Assembly (NCBI GenBank): GCA_025677825.1
Contig: JAIXMO010000040.1
Coordinates: 186,001-250,000, forward strand
From: Helicostylum pulchrum
Taxonomy: Eukaryota > Mucoromycota > Mucoromycetes > Mucorales > Mucoraceae
Direction: 5' to 3'
DNA length: 64,000 nucleotides
Positions 1-13,209 of the stretch are shown here, piece after piece. The notes beneath the pieces are model-generated. The model was not told where the DNA came from. It did no database searches and was given only the letters and a program-made list of their open reading frames with translations. How positions within the stretch are numbered: position 1 is the first letter of the stretch; each line of letters begins with the position of its first letter. The position numbers and the translations under genes were made by a program.

Positions 1-1066
1 CGAAGGAGCTGTGACTTTTACAAGGGAACTGGAATGTTCTATACTCACTCTTAACCACTATAATAAAAATATAATTATCTTTTCGTGTTATTGAGTAGGT
101 TGTTCCTTTTAAAATCAAAAATATACTGCAAACACGCATATAAATGTTAACAAAGAAATGCATTTTGTCGTAGTCTTTCTAAGTATATAATGTACAACTA
201 CATATTGGAATATATTATTGGAAATATTATTTACGGGAAGCTTAATACAAAAAAAATATTTACGGGAATAAAAGATGATTTCATTACAATTGACAATTAA
301 TCCGAGCTTGTATAAAATAAGCTATTGTGGCGATACAGAATGTAGTTTTTAGAGATAATAAAATAAGTTCAAAAAAAAAAAGCAGGTTGCCAGTGAGTTT
401 TCTATTATATCCAGTTTTTAGCAGTGAACGCCATGTCGTTTTTATATTAATAAAAGATATAAATATATAGAGACGAAACAAGAGAGAATAAAATAAAAGA
501 TAAAATAGAATTTAAAAGATACAATGAAAGATACAATGAAAGATAGTAATAAACTACTTAAGTTTCAAGGAAATCAAAGAGTAATAAAAGAAATACAATA
601 TTTGTAACTAAAAGATAAATAAGCAAACAACTTAGTATTTTTTGTTTTTAGGGAATGACCAGTTAACGATCCTATGAATTCTGTAAGAGAATTCAGGGTA
701 ATAAATCTTATTTAAATTAATATGTAAGAGTCGGAAATATCTGGAAGTAAAGTCTGGATAAATAATCAAACCGAAGCTCAAAAAATCGGATTGTAACTGC
801 TAAAATTGAATAAGCTGTATACTACAAATTATATTTCAATAAAAGAGCACTGTCGTAGTCATAAATTGTAATAGTCACAAACTGATATAAAAATAACAAT
901 GTTCGAATTAATAAACTCTATCTATCTTTTAATCTTTTAATTATACTTTTGGTTTTATCCTTTAACCCTTATTAACAAAAGAATTATAATCACCAGCCAA
1001 GACACGACAGCACCATAAACGTCTACAATTACGTAAGACAAAAACAAAACAAATCAAAAGATGTAT
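1..1066. other. AT-rich intergenic stretch, no supported gene
   Basis: The stretch is strongly AT-rich and stop-rich in all frames. The first ~95 bases are open on the plus strand for about 30 codons and could be the last codons of a gene cut by the window edge, but no family is recognisable. Nothing else is supported. Confidence 0.5.
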
Positions 1067-1137
1067 TCCCCAACGGGGAGTCGAACCCCGGCCGTATCGG
1101 TGAAAGCGATAAATCCTAGCCGTTGGACCATTGAGGA
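1067..1137 (-). tRNA. tRNA-Glu (anticodon UUC), no intron
   Basis: Read on the minus strand this 71-nt block folds as a full cloverleaf. It has a 7-bp acceptor stem (TCCTCAA with TTGGGGA, one T-G wobble), a 4-bp D stem, a 5-bp anticodon stem (TATCG/CGATA) around loop CTTTCAC with anticodon TTC, a 4-nt variable loop, and a 5-bp T stem (CGGGG/CCCCG) with the canonical TTCGACT loop. The internal box B (GGTTCGACTCC) is intact. Identity as tRNA-Glu follows from the UUC anticodon and typical eukaryotic tRNA-Glu features. It is the only tRNA I recognise in the window. Confidence 0.95.
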
Positions 1138-1640
1138 GGATATATATATATATTCTAATTTTTAAATTTAATTTGTAAAGAGCTGTTTAAATCACGTGAT
1201 TTGCACGTGGAAGAACGAGGATTGGCTAATTTGTATTTGAGAAATTCTATTTTTGGGAGCATTACACCACTCTACAAGTATAGACAATCATAATAGGATT
1301 AATACACACATAAAAAACACGTATTAAGTCTTTAGCAATAAAACAAGCGCCTTTGCTACAATAATAATGATATTTCAACATTATTATTAGAATAAAATGT
1401 GTTACAATTTTCGCCTTTTTTGCTCCCTAATAAGCTGTAGTTTATACAATATGGTTCAATTTGGGAAACAAACTCATAACGTAGAAATAGGATGATTAAA
1501 ATAACCATTGAAAACCTCACTTTTAGAATCCCTCAAAATTAAATAGAATCATTTAACTAATAGTCAATAACAATGTAATGAGTATTTTATTGATGTCGCG
1601 TTAAAAAAAAATGATGATGTAGTCTGGTTAAACATTTTGA
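1138..1640. other. Intergenic, nothing recognised
   Basis: AT-rich DNA between the tRNA-Glu gene and a degenerate coding stretch. I see no ORF, RNA or repeat that can be supported. Confidence 0.5.
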
Positions 1641-1664
1641 CCGTGCTTTAAAATGTTTTTTTTT

Positions 1665-2090
1665 TTGCGGTATCATTCGCATCTTTCAAACAGTTAGTGA
1701 CTTTTTCAGCTAGTGTTACTAGCGATAAATCAACAGATTCATTAAGTTCGTAATCATCTCCAAATAAATTGATGAAATTTTGTAAAGTTTTCATTATCGC
1801 AGTTTGTTTTTGAGGATTAAGTGGAGGGTCCTACTTCAGGTTCCGTTGTAATGTCTAATTGTAGACTCAAAATGATCAAGGCATTAAACACCAAAGTACC
1901 GATAATAAGTTTTCGACTCTTCTCTTCGTATTTATTGACTATTTTGACTTTTTTATATCTATTATTTACATTGGGCATACTACTTTGCATAAACTCGCTT
2001 CCGAAACGCTCATGATGAAAATCCACGCTAGTTTTTCTATTGTAGAGATCCAATCTGTATTTATAAAGTCAATAATTTTATCGTTCATCT
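1665..2090 (-). pseudogene. Degenerate lineage-specific ORF with frameshifts
   Basis: Minus-strand coding-like sequence appears in three successive frames. One starts with MNDKIIDFINTDW near 2085. It passes near 2015 into the frame reading DFHHERFGSEFMQSS. It passes again near 1825 into a frame reading LNPQKQTAIMKTLQNFINLF, which runs to about 1665. Each switch needs a one-base shift rather than an evident GT-AG intron, so I read this as a broken gene, although an unusual short intron is not excluded. No family is recognised. It lies just downstream of another orphan ORF on the same strand and may belong to the same unit. Confidence 0.45.
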
Positions 2091-2175
2091 CTACGTAGCT
2101 GGCACGTTTGAAAAGATTACAATAAATAGAATTTTTTTAGAAAAACATTTACATAGTGATCATCTAGGAAAGTGC

Positions 2176-2619
2176 TTATTCTCTTTCGTGGTTAGAAGCT
2201 GTAGTTTCTACGCTTATTTTTACTGTTTGATCATTTAATGACGATAAAAGTTCCAAATCTTTTTGTGAAGCGGCTACGTTGATCGCTGTGTTGAGAACCG
2301 AGTGGCAAACATTACGCGAGCGTTTTTTGAAAGTATTGCGCGACCAGATGATAATACCGTGATATCGTGCTACTTTTTTTTTGGTTTTAACACAGTGGAT
2401 TGATGTTGAGTGTCCGTTACTAATAAGACTCGTATAAGAGCCTCGTACATTGAACGTACTCACTGTATCATTAATCGTTTTCGCTTCTTTTTCCGTTGTA
2501 AATCCAAATATATTATGATTGATTGCTTCTTTGCTACGTTTTTCTTTGAATCCCGGACGGTACTCAAGTTGGCGCTTCCCAATAGTAAGATTTAACGGCT
2601 CTTCTGATTTTGAGGCCAC
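2176..2619 (-). CDS. Hypothetical orphan protein, 147 aa
   Basis: This single-frame ORF begins MASKSEEPLNLTIGK and has a balanced, basic composition with few homopolymers, unlike the random A/T-driven ORFs nearby. That makes it likely to be real or recently coding. The segment YRPGFKEKRSKEAIN and a C-terminal Ser/Thr-rich tail are visible, but no domain, signal peptide or membrane segment is recognised. It could be one exon of a longer lineage-specific gene, or part of the degenerate unit immediately downstream on the same strand. No function is assigned. Confidence 0.4.
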   Translation of the reverse strand: MASKSEEPLNLTIGKRQLEYRPGFKEKRSKEAINHNIFGFTTEKEAKTINDTVSTFNVRGSYTSLISNGHSTSIHCVKTKKKVARYHGIIIWSRNTFKKRSRNVCHSVLNTAINVAASQKDLELLSSLNDQTVKISVETTASNHERE

Positions 2620-2639
2620 GTTAATAGCTGTGTAATAAG

Positions 2640-3748
2640 TATTAGGCTAGAGGTTTAATGTATAGTTAAATGATACTTATTATGATGCGAATCGAAGTGG
2701 GTAGCAAGGTTTGTTAATTCAATCAAATAAGTATCGCATCCTGGGTACATAAACCAAGTCTTGTAGACTGTCTATTATAACATTATCTATTAGGCATTTA
2801 GAGAAGAGTTTAACTCAATTTTACTTACATATTTATTTAGTTGTTTCTTTGTTATGTATATATTACTAAATACATAAATCAGTTAGTTAACCTTCGTATC
2901 AAGTTGCTAAAGATAACATACCTAGATGAAAGCTCAATTTTTGGTCCAGCTTTTCCTTTGTGTGAAGATCAGTTGTAAGGAAGAAATAAGCATAATTTAG
3001 AAGTAAAAGATTTGCATTGTCCAGTACCGTGCTCATTCTTTAAGGGAAAATCTGGATACACGGTCAATTTACACGGTCGATTAAAAAAAGTATGCTATAT
3101 TATTTTTTCACTTACCTTTAAAGATGACCGTTACTCTAAGAGGAGCCGTATCGGTTCGTATAAAACAAAAAAAAGGTAAAACGAAAAGGAAAACATAAAA
3201 ATAAAAAGCAAAGTAAAAAGTGAAGAAGAAAGAAGAAACAAGAGACTTGTTGAAAAAAAAGGTGATAGAAAGAATGATAAAGTAGGACTTCTATTTAGTG
3301 ATGTAATCTATTTACTATTTGTTTCATGTACGTTAGTTAAACACTTTTATTATATATGATTCGTTTTCATGTGGAAAAAAGTAATAAAATACGTTACATT
3401 TTTTTGGATCGACAGTGCGTCAAGAATTCCCCAATATATTTTGCAACAGACAACAGCATTTGCCAGTTACGTAAAAACCTGTAAATGATATAGACATATT
3501 TTCTGTTGTAATTCTAGATAAATTTTTATCTTACAAGAATACTTAAGTATACACTGGAAGTAGAAATAAAATCCCCACAACTCTCTAATTGCTTGGTGAT
3601 AACACCACTATCACCAAAAAAAACCAGAAAGTTTTCTTATGTTGTACGCGGAAGTTAAAAAACCTTCAAAACGAAACCTTAAAAAAACAATTTTTTTTTT
3701 ACTTCTTTTCTCTTTAGTCCAAGAAAAAACCTCATAGACAATAAAAAA
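2640..3748. other. Intergenic upstream of TRM3
   Basis: About 1.1 kb of AT-rich DNA with A-runs and no supported ORF. The last ~100 bases, with a T9 tract and pyrimidine-rich DNA, directly precede the TRM3 start codon and probably hold its promoter and 5'UTR. Confidence 0.5.
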
Positions 3749-6700
3749 ATGGACTTTGCGTCTGTGCCATTTCAAAGGCTTTTAGTCCAAAACGCCGGAA
3801 ACGAAAACCTGCTTAATTTTTTAACACAACTGGATGAACAATACACAGAAGCAGTTGACGAAAAGGTTCGTTTCGGTAACCTGCAGATCTTGTTACCTAT
3901 CTTCAAAGCTCATCTTGTCAAACTAGACGATTATCAAAAACAAGAAGCATGTCTCGATCAATTTGTCAAGCCATGGATGATTACCAGTTTTTCACAGGAT
4001 TCCATGGTAGCTACTGAAAGTGTCACTCTTTTAGAAAGTACCATTTCTTACCTTATAGCTCGATCCTTTTTATTACAACCCGATCAAACCGACACTCCTC
4101 CATTTGGCAAACAAACATTATTACTATTGATCGCTCAATTGGTCTCTGCCATGGAAGCCGAACCTGATTTTATCGATCTTAAACCCATGGATTTTATTGA
4201 AACCAGTATAGACCATTTACAATGTAGATCGCAATGGGATCAAGTTCAAACTGTTATCACCGTTCAAGATAGCAGTAAACATATCTTGTTCGATCTCGAA
4301 TGTTGTATTGACACACTGAACCTTTTCGTTCGTGATTTAAACGAGAATCAAGAATTATTATCTTTAGAGAATGTACTTGAACCTGTCAAAATCGAAATTC
4401 GTCAGTGGATGGAATTGATCTTTACTATTGCTGTGGCTATGATCCCTTGTACCGATTCTACCATTAGAAAAAAATTAAGTCATGATCTTTTACCTAACTT
4501 GCTTCGCTGGCAACAAAATTCTGTACAATATGTTGAATTGGATAAACAAGTTTACTGGTGTGAGGTAAAAAGAGAAAAAGTCGATTTTTTTTAAAAAAAG
4601 ACTGGTGATATTAAATATATTATGGTTCCTTTTTTTAGATGCTTTGGAATCGTATTCTTCAAATGTTTGCACTTCCTGCAACTAACCTTTTAAGATTAGA
4701 GATCTATGGGCTTATTGCACGTTTCTTTGACTTTTATTTTGGCTTAGATGCTAACCAAGTACCAATCATTCGTAAAGATCTTCGATTCGATGCTAGTTTT
4801 TTCAAGATATTACAGGTAATTTACAGAGTGTAGTACAAGGTGACGGTAACTAATAGATCCTATTCATAACGTACAGAGCGGCCTTCAAAGTAACGATTCA
4901 TTAGCTCGTAAATATTCATCTTACATTCTTAAGCGTATTATTGATTTCACCGAGAAAAACCCTTCGACGATTGCTGATAAATCTGATGCGGACTGGACAC
5001 CCTACTTTAAATGGAGCGCAGACTTATCTCAACAATATACAGAGCATTGGGACGACTGGTTTTTATTATACGATATTATGCATGAAAATGTCATTCATCT
5101 TGTTGACCCTGTCTTACCTCGCTTTGAAACCTTACTTAACGCCAATGCACTTGACGCCTCCTGGTGGGTTTTATTAATGTACCGTGGATTCCAAAACGAC
5201 ACATCTTCCGTTAAAAAGGGACTTTTAGAATTTATCTTTTCGAGACAAGATAAATCGATTTTAAATAAGATGGGTATGGAGCAAGGATTTATGTTTGGTG
5301 CCTTATTTAAAATTTTGGATTCTACATCTTTATATTCTGTACCAACCCAAGGAGCTTTGGTCAGTCCATTTGGTGAACACTTTAGAGAGTTCATGGTTCG
5401 TTTAGTTGGTGCATTTGAAAATGAGCAAGATAAAGTCAACTTCCTTCGTCAGTTAATTCATCATTTGTCTCATGTTGTCAGTAGTCATGCTCCTATCTTG
5501 TATACTATGGAAGCTTTAGCTGAAGCTGATTATGTGAATGCTTGGGGTCCTGAAGAGCTCAAGTCTTTAAGAGTCTTAGTTGACCGTCATAGAAACTTCA
5601 ATATTCCCGCTACTAAGCAATTTTTACGTAAATTAGGTATCGCCGCAGTTGTAAAACTTAGTAATGCTGAGGCCTTGTCATTTTCTGATATTGCAAAGAC
5701 AATTGCATCTCTTGTTAATGAATATCCTATTAAAACAAACTCTAAAGAATTCAAGTTAATTCGTTACTGGTTAGAAAGTAGAATTTCAAAGGACAAGTCT
5801 CTTGATAGTGTATTGAGCGGCTTAAAAGATCGTATCAAGACCTACGTATGCGATTTAAAATCTGAAGATATCCCTGAAGCAGTCTTGCGCAACCAAGCCA
5901 ATGTACTTGCCCGTACATCTATATTTGTAGTTTCGACCCAAACCGGCGAATTAAACTCTGACCATGTATTAGACCTTCTTTCAGCTTTCGCCGAAAATTT
6001 AAAAGATACGTCTTGGTAAGAATTTTTATATATATTAAATGTATAATGTATACTAATATATTTGTATATTAGTGATGAAATTAGATTTGCTAGAAACTTG
6101 ACATTATTTGATGCTTTATGGGAAAACTTTGATACATGTTTCGAGTCCAAGTGTGATTTTACTCAAGTTATTGGACTCAATGATGAAACTCTTTTATATA
6201 TTTTGAACAGAATTGATAAGAAATATCTTAACAAGGAAGAAGATAACGTTATTGATGATGGTTTAGTTAACTTATACTTGTCTTTAACCAAACGTATTTT
6301 ATCAAGTAACGCCGCTCTTTCATCAGAAGCAAGAAACACTGCTATCCAAAACCATTTCGATATAGCTTTTGACTTATTAAAGTATCGTACACCTTCTGTT
6401 GATGCCAACAAGGAAATGTCCAAGCCAAGTTATATTCGATTATTAAGTATTGTTTACGAATGTGCCATTGCTCACTCCTACTTCAAGCTTGACTGTGATA
6501 ATAACCTTGTATCATCCGTTTACGGCTTCCAAATGAAGCGTACACAAGAAGCTTTGCGCGAAAGGTAAACATGTTAAAATATAAATGTATATTTAGCATG
6601 ATTTAACCTCTCTCTTTTTTTTTATAGACCTTGGGGAGAATCTTTATCAACCTTTATCCGTGCCAAATGGGAATGTATTGAAAGAATTGTCCGTTTCGCA

Positions 6701-9075
6701 TCTCTCGTTAAAAAGAACCACATTGAACCAAAAGAATTCTTTGACCCAATTGAACTTTACGAAGAAGCTGTTGACCAGCTTGAAAGTGGATCCGAGATGT
6801 GCGGTGAAGCAATTATCAGAAGCTTCGGTCCAATTCTTGCATTCCCTTGGGAAAAGACACCAGAGATGTTGCATCTTTGCGTTGATTATGCAATTGCTTT
6901 AATGAAGGAAAATATTGCTCAGTCTAGAACTTTTCCTCTTCTTATTAAGGCCTTTGTTGATGTGATTTTTCAACCCGAGTTATTAAGTGTCCCTGAATTA
7001 AATCAAGATGACGGTCCAATGAAAAAGGTAATGATTTATACACACCTTTTATTTCTGTATATACATGTGCTAATTCGGTTATGTAGGCATTGCATATGGT
7101 TATTCAAACCGGCGAACTTAAACCATTCGTCGTTGCTCAAACATCCAAGCTTCTTCATAACTATTGGTCTACGTTTACTGAGGATGCCAACAAATCCATG
7201 ATTCAATATGCTCCCGAGATTGCTAAATTACTCGTCTTTGGCCCACTTCGTGATCGTGAAGATCAAAAATTAGAAGCTGCTATTGCAGCTAAACTCGCTA
7301 CACCTACCGAGATTTTAGAAGCAGAAGGGTAAAAAAAAAAAAATGTTAATAGATTATAGATATAATAGTTACTCATTTTATTTAATATTTAGAACTGCCG
7401 AAACAGTATTCAGTCAAAATGATTATCTTGTTCGCGTAGATATGAACGATATTTTATTAAGACTTGACGTTAATAACAAGGATCATACAACTTTAGCAAA
7501 CATTTTGTTAGACAACTTTTTCCATATTATTAATGAAGATATCTTGTTTGAATTTATGTATACCTCTACTATGGAACATAGATTAAAGGTAAATATTTTT
7601 TTTTTTATTTTTTTTTAAAAAAAAGACACTATAACTAACGAATTTTTTTTTAAAAAAAAGTTGCGTATCTGTTGTTCAACTATTCTTATTATCGATCTTG
7701 CCGACGAGAATAAACTAGACGAATATATGGAAGTTATTTTCGAAGTCATGCGAAAGGAAACCGTTACATCCGTTCGTTGTTACTTGGAATGGGCCATGGT
7801 CCGAATCCTGGTTCGTTTCCCCGATCGTCTCCATTTATTCTACAAGAAAATTGAAGACCCTAACCATAAGCCCAACTTTGTTATCTCTTTACTTACCATT
7901 ACATTTACACTCTGTGACAATTTACCAGGAGAAGCTATTCAAGGATATTTTGAAGAAATCTTTGTTCGTTTAATCGCTTGGTTAATTACGAACCATTTCA
8001 CTATTAGATTGTTTTCTTATTGTGCATGGCAACGTAATTGGAAGAGTTGTATCTCTCGTGGTTATGGTAAAAAATTGGAAGAGAACAAGTATCTTCAGTC
8101 CATTGGTAGATTTATGGACACTTATGTTGATTGTATCAAGTTCTTTGATAAGATTCAATCTCAATTTTATATGTCAAAGTTTGATCCTATTCAAGACTTT
8201 AACATTGAGTTTATCTTCCGTCAAATGATGACCGAATTCCAAGTGATTGAAAACGAAAGAATTGGATCCGTAAGTACTCTGTAAATCTTTGTAAAGAAGA
8301 AAAAAAAAGCTAATAATTCATTATATGGTTGTAGAAAGCTTTTGTAAGAGTAAACCCTCAAGTAGTTGCAAGATGTCCTTTCGAGAACCCTGCCAGGAAA
8401 GAAATGTACACATCTGCTGACCCTTCCGAAATGATTGGTCTTGAGGAAGAAATTGAATTAGCAGAAGCTACTAGTACTTCTAATACAACTTTGGAAGAGG
8501 TTATTCAAAAGAAGATTATGCCTTGGGAAATGATGTTAGAGACAGACATGGATCTAACCAAGAACCTTGTGCAAAAGAACCGTCGCCGTAACGATCTTAT
8601 TGTTGTTGCTAGTCTTATTGACAGAACACCTAATCTCGCTGGTTTATGTCGTACCTGTGAAATCTTTAACGCATCTACTCTGGTTGTTCCTACTTTAAAA
8701 ATCAAAGAAGATATTGGATTTACCAGTATCAGTGTTGCCTCTGAAAAATGGATGCCAATGATTGAAGTCACTGAAAATGATGTTGCTGCTTACTTGCAAC
8801 AAAAGAAAGAACAAGGTTATACTTTATGTGGTTTAGAGCAAACTACCACAAGTGCTACCTTGGGAGATTACGAATTTCCAGAGAAATGTGTTTTATTGTT
8901 GGGTAAAGAACGTCAAGGTGTTCCTGCAGATCTTTTACAAATGCTTGATGTTACTATTGAAATTCCTCAATATGGTATTACACGTTCTTTAAATGTCCAT
9001 GTTAGTGGTGCTATTTGTATTTATGAATACACAAAGCAAATGCATTGGAGACAACAAGCTGCTATTACTCAATAA
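3749..9075 (+). CDS. TRM3: tRNA (guanosine-18-2'-O)-methyltransferase, Trm3/TARBP1 family
   Basis: Likely methylates the 2'-OH of G18 in tRNAs. Nine exons join in phase: 3749-4564, 4639-4815, 4877-6015, 6073-6564, 6628-7027, 7087-7328, 7393-7588, 7661-8269 and 8335-9075. They give about 1603 aa, close to human TARBP1 and somewhat longer than yeast Trm3. The long N-terminal part is helical-repeat-like. The last exon carries a SpoU/SPOUT methyltransferase domain at about residues 1440-1600, with three visible motifs: NLAGLCRTCEIF (motif 1), LLLGKERQGVP (motif 2) and ITRSLNVHVSGAICIYEY (motif 3, the trefoil knot). The SAM-binding knot looks intact. The stop lies 33 bp from the convergent TMEM223-like stop, so the 3'UTRs must overlap. 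The start is the first in-frame ATG of the open frame. Confidence 0.92.
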
Positions 9076-9108
9076 TTTCCCCTTTTTCTTAATTTTTAAA
9101 AAATAAAT

Positions 9109-10129
9109 TTATTTGCCATATAAATTAAACCATAATCCATCAAAGAGTTTACTATCAGTAAAAGTACCCTTTCTATCCAACATATAAGCCATCTTTTCTC
9201 CTTTAGCGCCTAAAAAGATATGCGACGAGCTTGCCTTTGTACCAATAACATCAGTTCCGTTCTTTCCAACACCGGTAAATACTTTTTGTTTACAGTATAA
9301 TTGATCAATGGGATACTCTTTAAATTGATGAGACTTGATTAAACGAGCATGCGTAACAAGTCTAACATTTTGGGCTCCCTTTAACAAAATTAACTTGTCA
9401 ACATATCTACACATAAAATCCATTTTAATACCCTCTCTCTTTTTTTTGTTTTTTAAAAATTCACAAAAATGTACCTCCAAGGATAAAGACACATCATTGT
9501 GGCTACAGCGATACCAACAGTAACAAGACCACCTGCAATTGTGATACGCTGTCCTTTAGGTGCAAGTTCTGTAACTGCATCATCTCCTTCCCTAATTATA
9601 TCATCAGACATACAATACTTTAATAATTTTAAATATAATAATTACCCTTCAGTTGTAGTATATGCAACATAAGCTAAGCTTGCTAAATTTCCCCTATTTT
9701 TCAAATTATAAGTACACACACACATATATTTTTGACAGGCGTGTAGGGGGGTTTGCATTTTTTTTTTTTTTACCAAAACATAAGTTGAACACCAGCAGAA
9801 ATATACAACCACATAAAAGTTTTACCAATACCAGCAGGAGCTTGATAAAACACAACGTCTTTTTGTTCCAAAGCTTGTTTTAATTGTTTACTTGTGAATT
9901 GAATTGATTTTTTATCAAGTGCTGATTTCAAAGAGTTTTGAGTGCCGTAACATGCTCTTTGTTGAAGTTTACTGAATCGAGACAAAACTAGCGAGAAAGA
10001 GGAGAGGAGAGGGGAATATTATAAGCAAATTTATTCTCTTTTTTTTTAAAAGCACAAAGAGGGAGAGAGCTTACTTTGAACAGGTTGACGATGAAACAAT
10101 GAGGTTCTTAAAGTAGAAATGAAGGACAT
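9109..10129 (-). CDS. TMEM223-like mitochondrial inner-membrane protein
   Basis: Five exons on the minus strand: 10129-10075, 9987-9774, 9693-9646, 9591-9475 and 9406-9109. They join in phase to about 243 aa. The N-terminus (MSFISTLRTSLFHRQ) is Ser/Arg-rich without acidic residues, a plausible mitochondrial presequence. A region reading KDVVFYQAP is followed by a hydrophobic segment (TFMWLYISAGVQLMFWG), a polar loop, and a second membrane segment (ITIAGGLVTVGIAVATMM). This two-pass layout with a conserved matrix-side tail resembles the TMEM223 family, which is linked to complex IV assembly in animals. Family assignment is by pattern recognition. The 48-nt third exon makes the gene easy to miss. 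Confidence 0.7.
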
Positions 10130-10958
10130 TTTTTTTAATAGAGTAGACACGTTAAGAAAATGACACGCGAAATTTAATTGCCAGACTGAGCAAAATCTTG
10201 TAATGTACACACAGTCCCAGCGGTTTTCAAAATACCTGTAGTAATAATTACCCCATTACGAAACATATTTCTACGTATCAAAGATGACCACTTATTATAA
10301 ACCTTAAGTTACCCCGAACAAGTTCTAACAGACTGAATATATGCATATACATAATTGCGCGCGAGGGTAATATTTTATTGAAAAAAAAATCCAGGATAGA
10401 AAAATATTCTATATATCAGGGAGGGGTTACTGAGGAGAGTCAAAGGTCATCATTACAGGAGGAAAAGGGTAAATTACAGAGGATACGCAGAAAAAAAAAT
10501 AACTAGGGAGATAACTTACAGTTAGAAATGATTGCAAGGTCAACCAAGAAGAAAAAGAAAAAAAAAAGGCGCGTACTTACTTATTTTAATGTGTCGATAT
10601 TGACAGGTATCATGCTGAATATGACAACAATATCGATATTCCATATTATATATTTAGTTTAGCATTACCTCCTTCTTTAATACATTTTCTTAATGAACAG
10701 GAGTGGCGCTTAGTATAATATCCATTTTGAACTCTGTATCTTTTTCCTCCCTTCTCAGTTCTATTCAGGTTATTACAACGAAAAAGAGCAATCTTTTCAT
10801 TCTTTATATTATTTAAAATTGCAGCATGTTATTCTAACGAATATAGAAAAACCCCCTTTTTTTTCATAAATTTACACTATTTACTATGACATGGTTTCTT
10901 TTTTGTTGTTGTTGTTGTTTATTTAAAAATATTGTGTGTACAAAATAAAAAAAAAAGA
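10130..10958. other. Intergenic, nothing recognised
   Basis: AT-rich sequence between the TMEM223-like start and the cactin stop. The part next to 10129 should contain the TMEM223-like promoter, and the part next to 10958 the cactin 3'UTR. No ORF or RNA gene is supported. Confidence 0.5.
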
Positions 10959-13209
10959 TTACTTTCTGTAGAATTGTCTCTTGAAATGGAACCAAAGACT
11001 AAGAACACCTCTATCAAAACTACACTTGAAACCCTTTTTATGCGAGTATTCCCATTCGCGGTTAACAATACGGAACGCGATATCTTCGTAAGGAGGACCA
11101 GCATGAAAACGAATTAATACAGTGTCAGGAGAATCAGGGTCCTTGTCAATGTAGTAAGTAGGTGCAACTGATTTATCAATCAAATCAGGATAAAAGATAT
11201 TAAACTTGTAGCCCTGAACAACCTTTGGTGGAGGATTATCAAGATCATAATGAGTTTGGTTATACTTGTTCCATTCATAGCCTGTATGAACACGATTAAA
11301 GTATCTAGGTTTACGTGGGCGATATTTATCTTGCCAATTATAAGTTTGTGTAGCCAATTCTGCTTCAATATTAAATAAATCTTCGTCTTCGTCAACTCCC
11401 TTGGCTGCTTCTTGTTCAAACAAGACTGAAGATGCAATAGATTCGTCTTTAACACGGACCTTTTCAACAACAACTTCGGCTTCTTGTCTAGGTTTTCTTG
11501 TAATAATTGTACTGTTCAATACAACACGACGCTTTTCCATCTATAATATATATATTTTTTTAAGTTATTGGATTCACTATAAATTATCAACTTTTTTTTT
11601 TGTTTGTTTGCGACTTACCAATTCCTTCAAATCCGCAGCAGGATCAACAATCTCAAGTTCACTATCATCTCTACTTAAACGAGTCATAGGTTCAGGACTC
11701 ATAGCACGACTATACTCTTCCAATAATAAACTACCAGAGGGTTTATTTGCAGTGTTGTTTTCCTTTACAAATAATTGATCTTGAGCCTCTGTTAATTCCT
11801 CATCCACTGGCTCAGATTCAATACCTTCACCTGCGCCAACACCTTGACCATATACTTCAGTCTCTTGCATAGATAACACACGCTCTAATTCCTCTTGTAC
11901 CTTCAAAGCTTCCTCACGTTGTTTATTTCTCAATTGTTGTAAACGAGTAGCTAAAATCTCTTGATGCATATCATTTAATTTAGCCTTTGCTTTGTACACA
12001 ACCAATTCCTTTAAAAGGTTTTCCCAATATTCAACATCAACTGGTTCATTGGAACTTAACTTTTGCATAATTTGCTTTTGAAGTACGGATAATTGGGATA
12101 CAGTCTTTCCAGATAAAATACGATGAATGTTTTCATTGACAGAGTGTGCAAAACCACCTGCTTGGACACGTTTATCGTTTTCTTTCATTTTAGAAAGTGC
12201 GTCCTCGGCAACAACAATCATTGCTCTCCAGAATTCTAATGTCTTTGGGTTCTTTTCTAGCGCAAGATGCATTTGAATATCTTTGTGTAATTCATCTGTA
12301 TCAGCGAGTGATAAATTCTATAAATAAAAAAAAAGTGTTAAGTTATTTTTTTAGCTTCGTAACAGATTAAATATATATTTACATCAAATATGGTATAAGG
12401 CTCGTCTAGATCAATCTCCAAATCAACATCTTCTTCCAACTTTTCGGGTTCATTTGCCAACCTTAAATTCATGGCTAAAATATCGATAGGTTTAGCACGT
12501 CCATCACGAATACGAATGGCAGCTCTTGTCTTTGCTTGTTCCAAATGAAACTCTTCTTCTTTAGCCTCCCAATCACCCATTTGAGCCAACTCTGCATCTC
12601 TTTGAATTCTAGCTTGTTCTTCTTCACGTTCTTCAATTTCACGTTCACGTTCAGCTCTTCTTTTATTTAACTTTGCTAATTCTTCTTCAGCTTCCTTCTT
12701 TCTGTCACGTTCACGTCTCTCCAAATCTAATTCCGAGTAACCTAATTTCTTTTTATCGCTTTGCTTTTTTTTACCCCAAACAAATTTGGATTCCAAATTC
12801 ACATCGTTAAAAGGATTATTGACATTGGAATAACCCAAGGCTTCAACTGCTGAGGCTGCACGTTTCTTTTCTGACTCGGCTTCATCTTCTCCTTCACTGT
12901 ATCTGCCTTTATATTTTTTTTCCTTCTTTTCTTTTTTTCCCTTCTTGTGTTTATGGCGAGTTGATCTTTCTTCGGAAGCAGAGCGATCACGATGTCTATT
13001 ATATATATATGTAGTGGTTAATATAACGAACTATTTATTGTCATGTCTCTTTTTTTTTAAAGAAGTTTATACCTTTTCTTTCTTTCACTTCTATCTTCGC
13101 TGCGGGAACGATGCCTATGTCTATGCGAAGACTTGTGTCTATCTGAAGAACGATGTCTATCAGGAGAGCGATTTCGACTACGAGTTTCTGGTGAGCGTGA
13201 ACGAGCCAT
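10959..13209 (-). CDS. CACTIN: Cactin, spliceosome-associated protein
   Basis: Four exons on the minus strand (13209-13073, 12995-12383, 12317-11619, 11540-10959) join to about 676 aa. An N-terminal Arg/Ser-rich stretch (MARSRSPETRSRNRSP) is followed by a Lys/Glu-rich helical region and a central cactin domain. The C-terminal ~130 residues are the hallmark cactin module: KFNIFYPDLIDKS, then DSPDTVLIRFHAGPPYEDIAF, ending GVLSLWFHFKRQFYRK. Cactin (Cay1 in S. pombe) acts in pre-mRNA splicing fidelity and telomere maintenance in the nucleus; that role comes from the family, not this sequence. The gene diverges from the P450 gene across a 175-bp shared upstream region. Confidence 0.95.
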
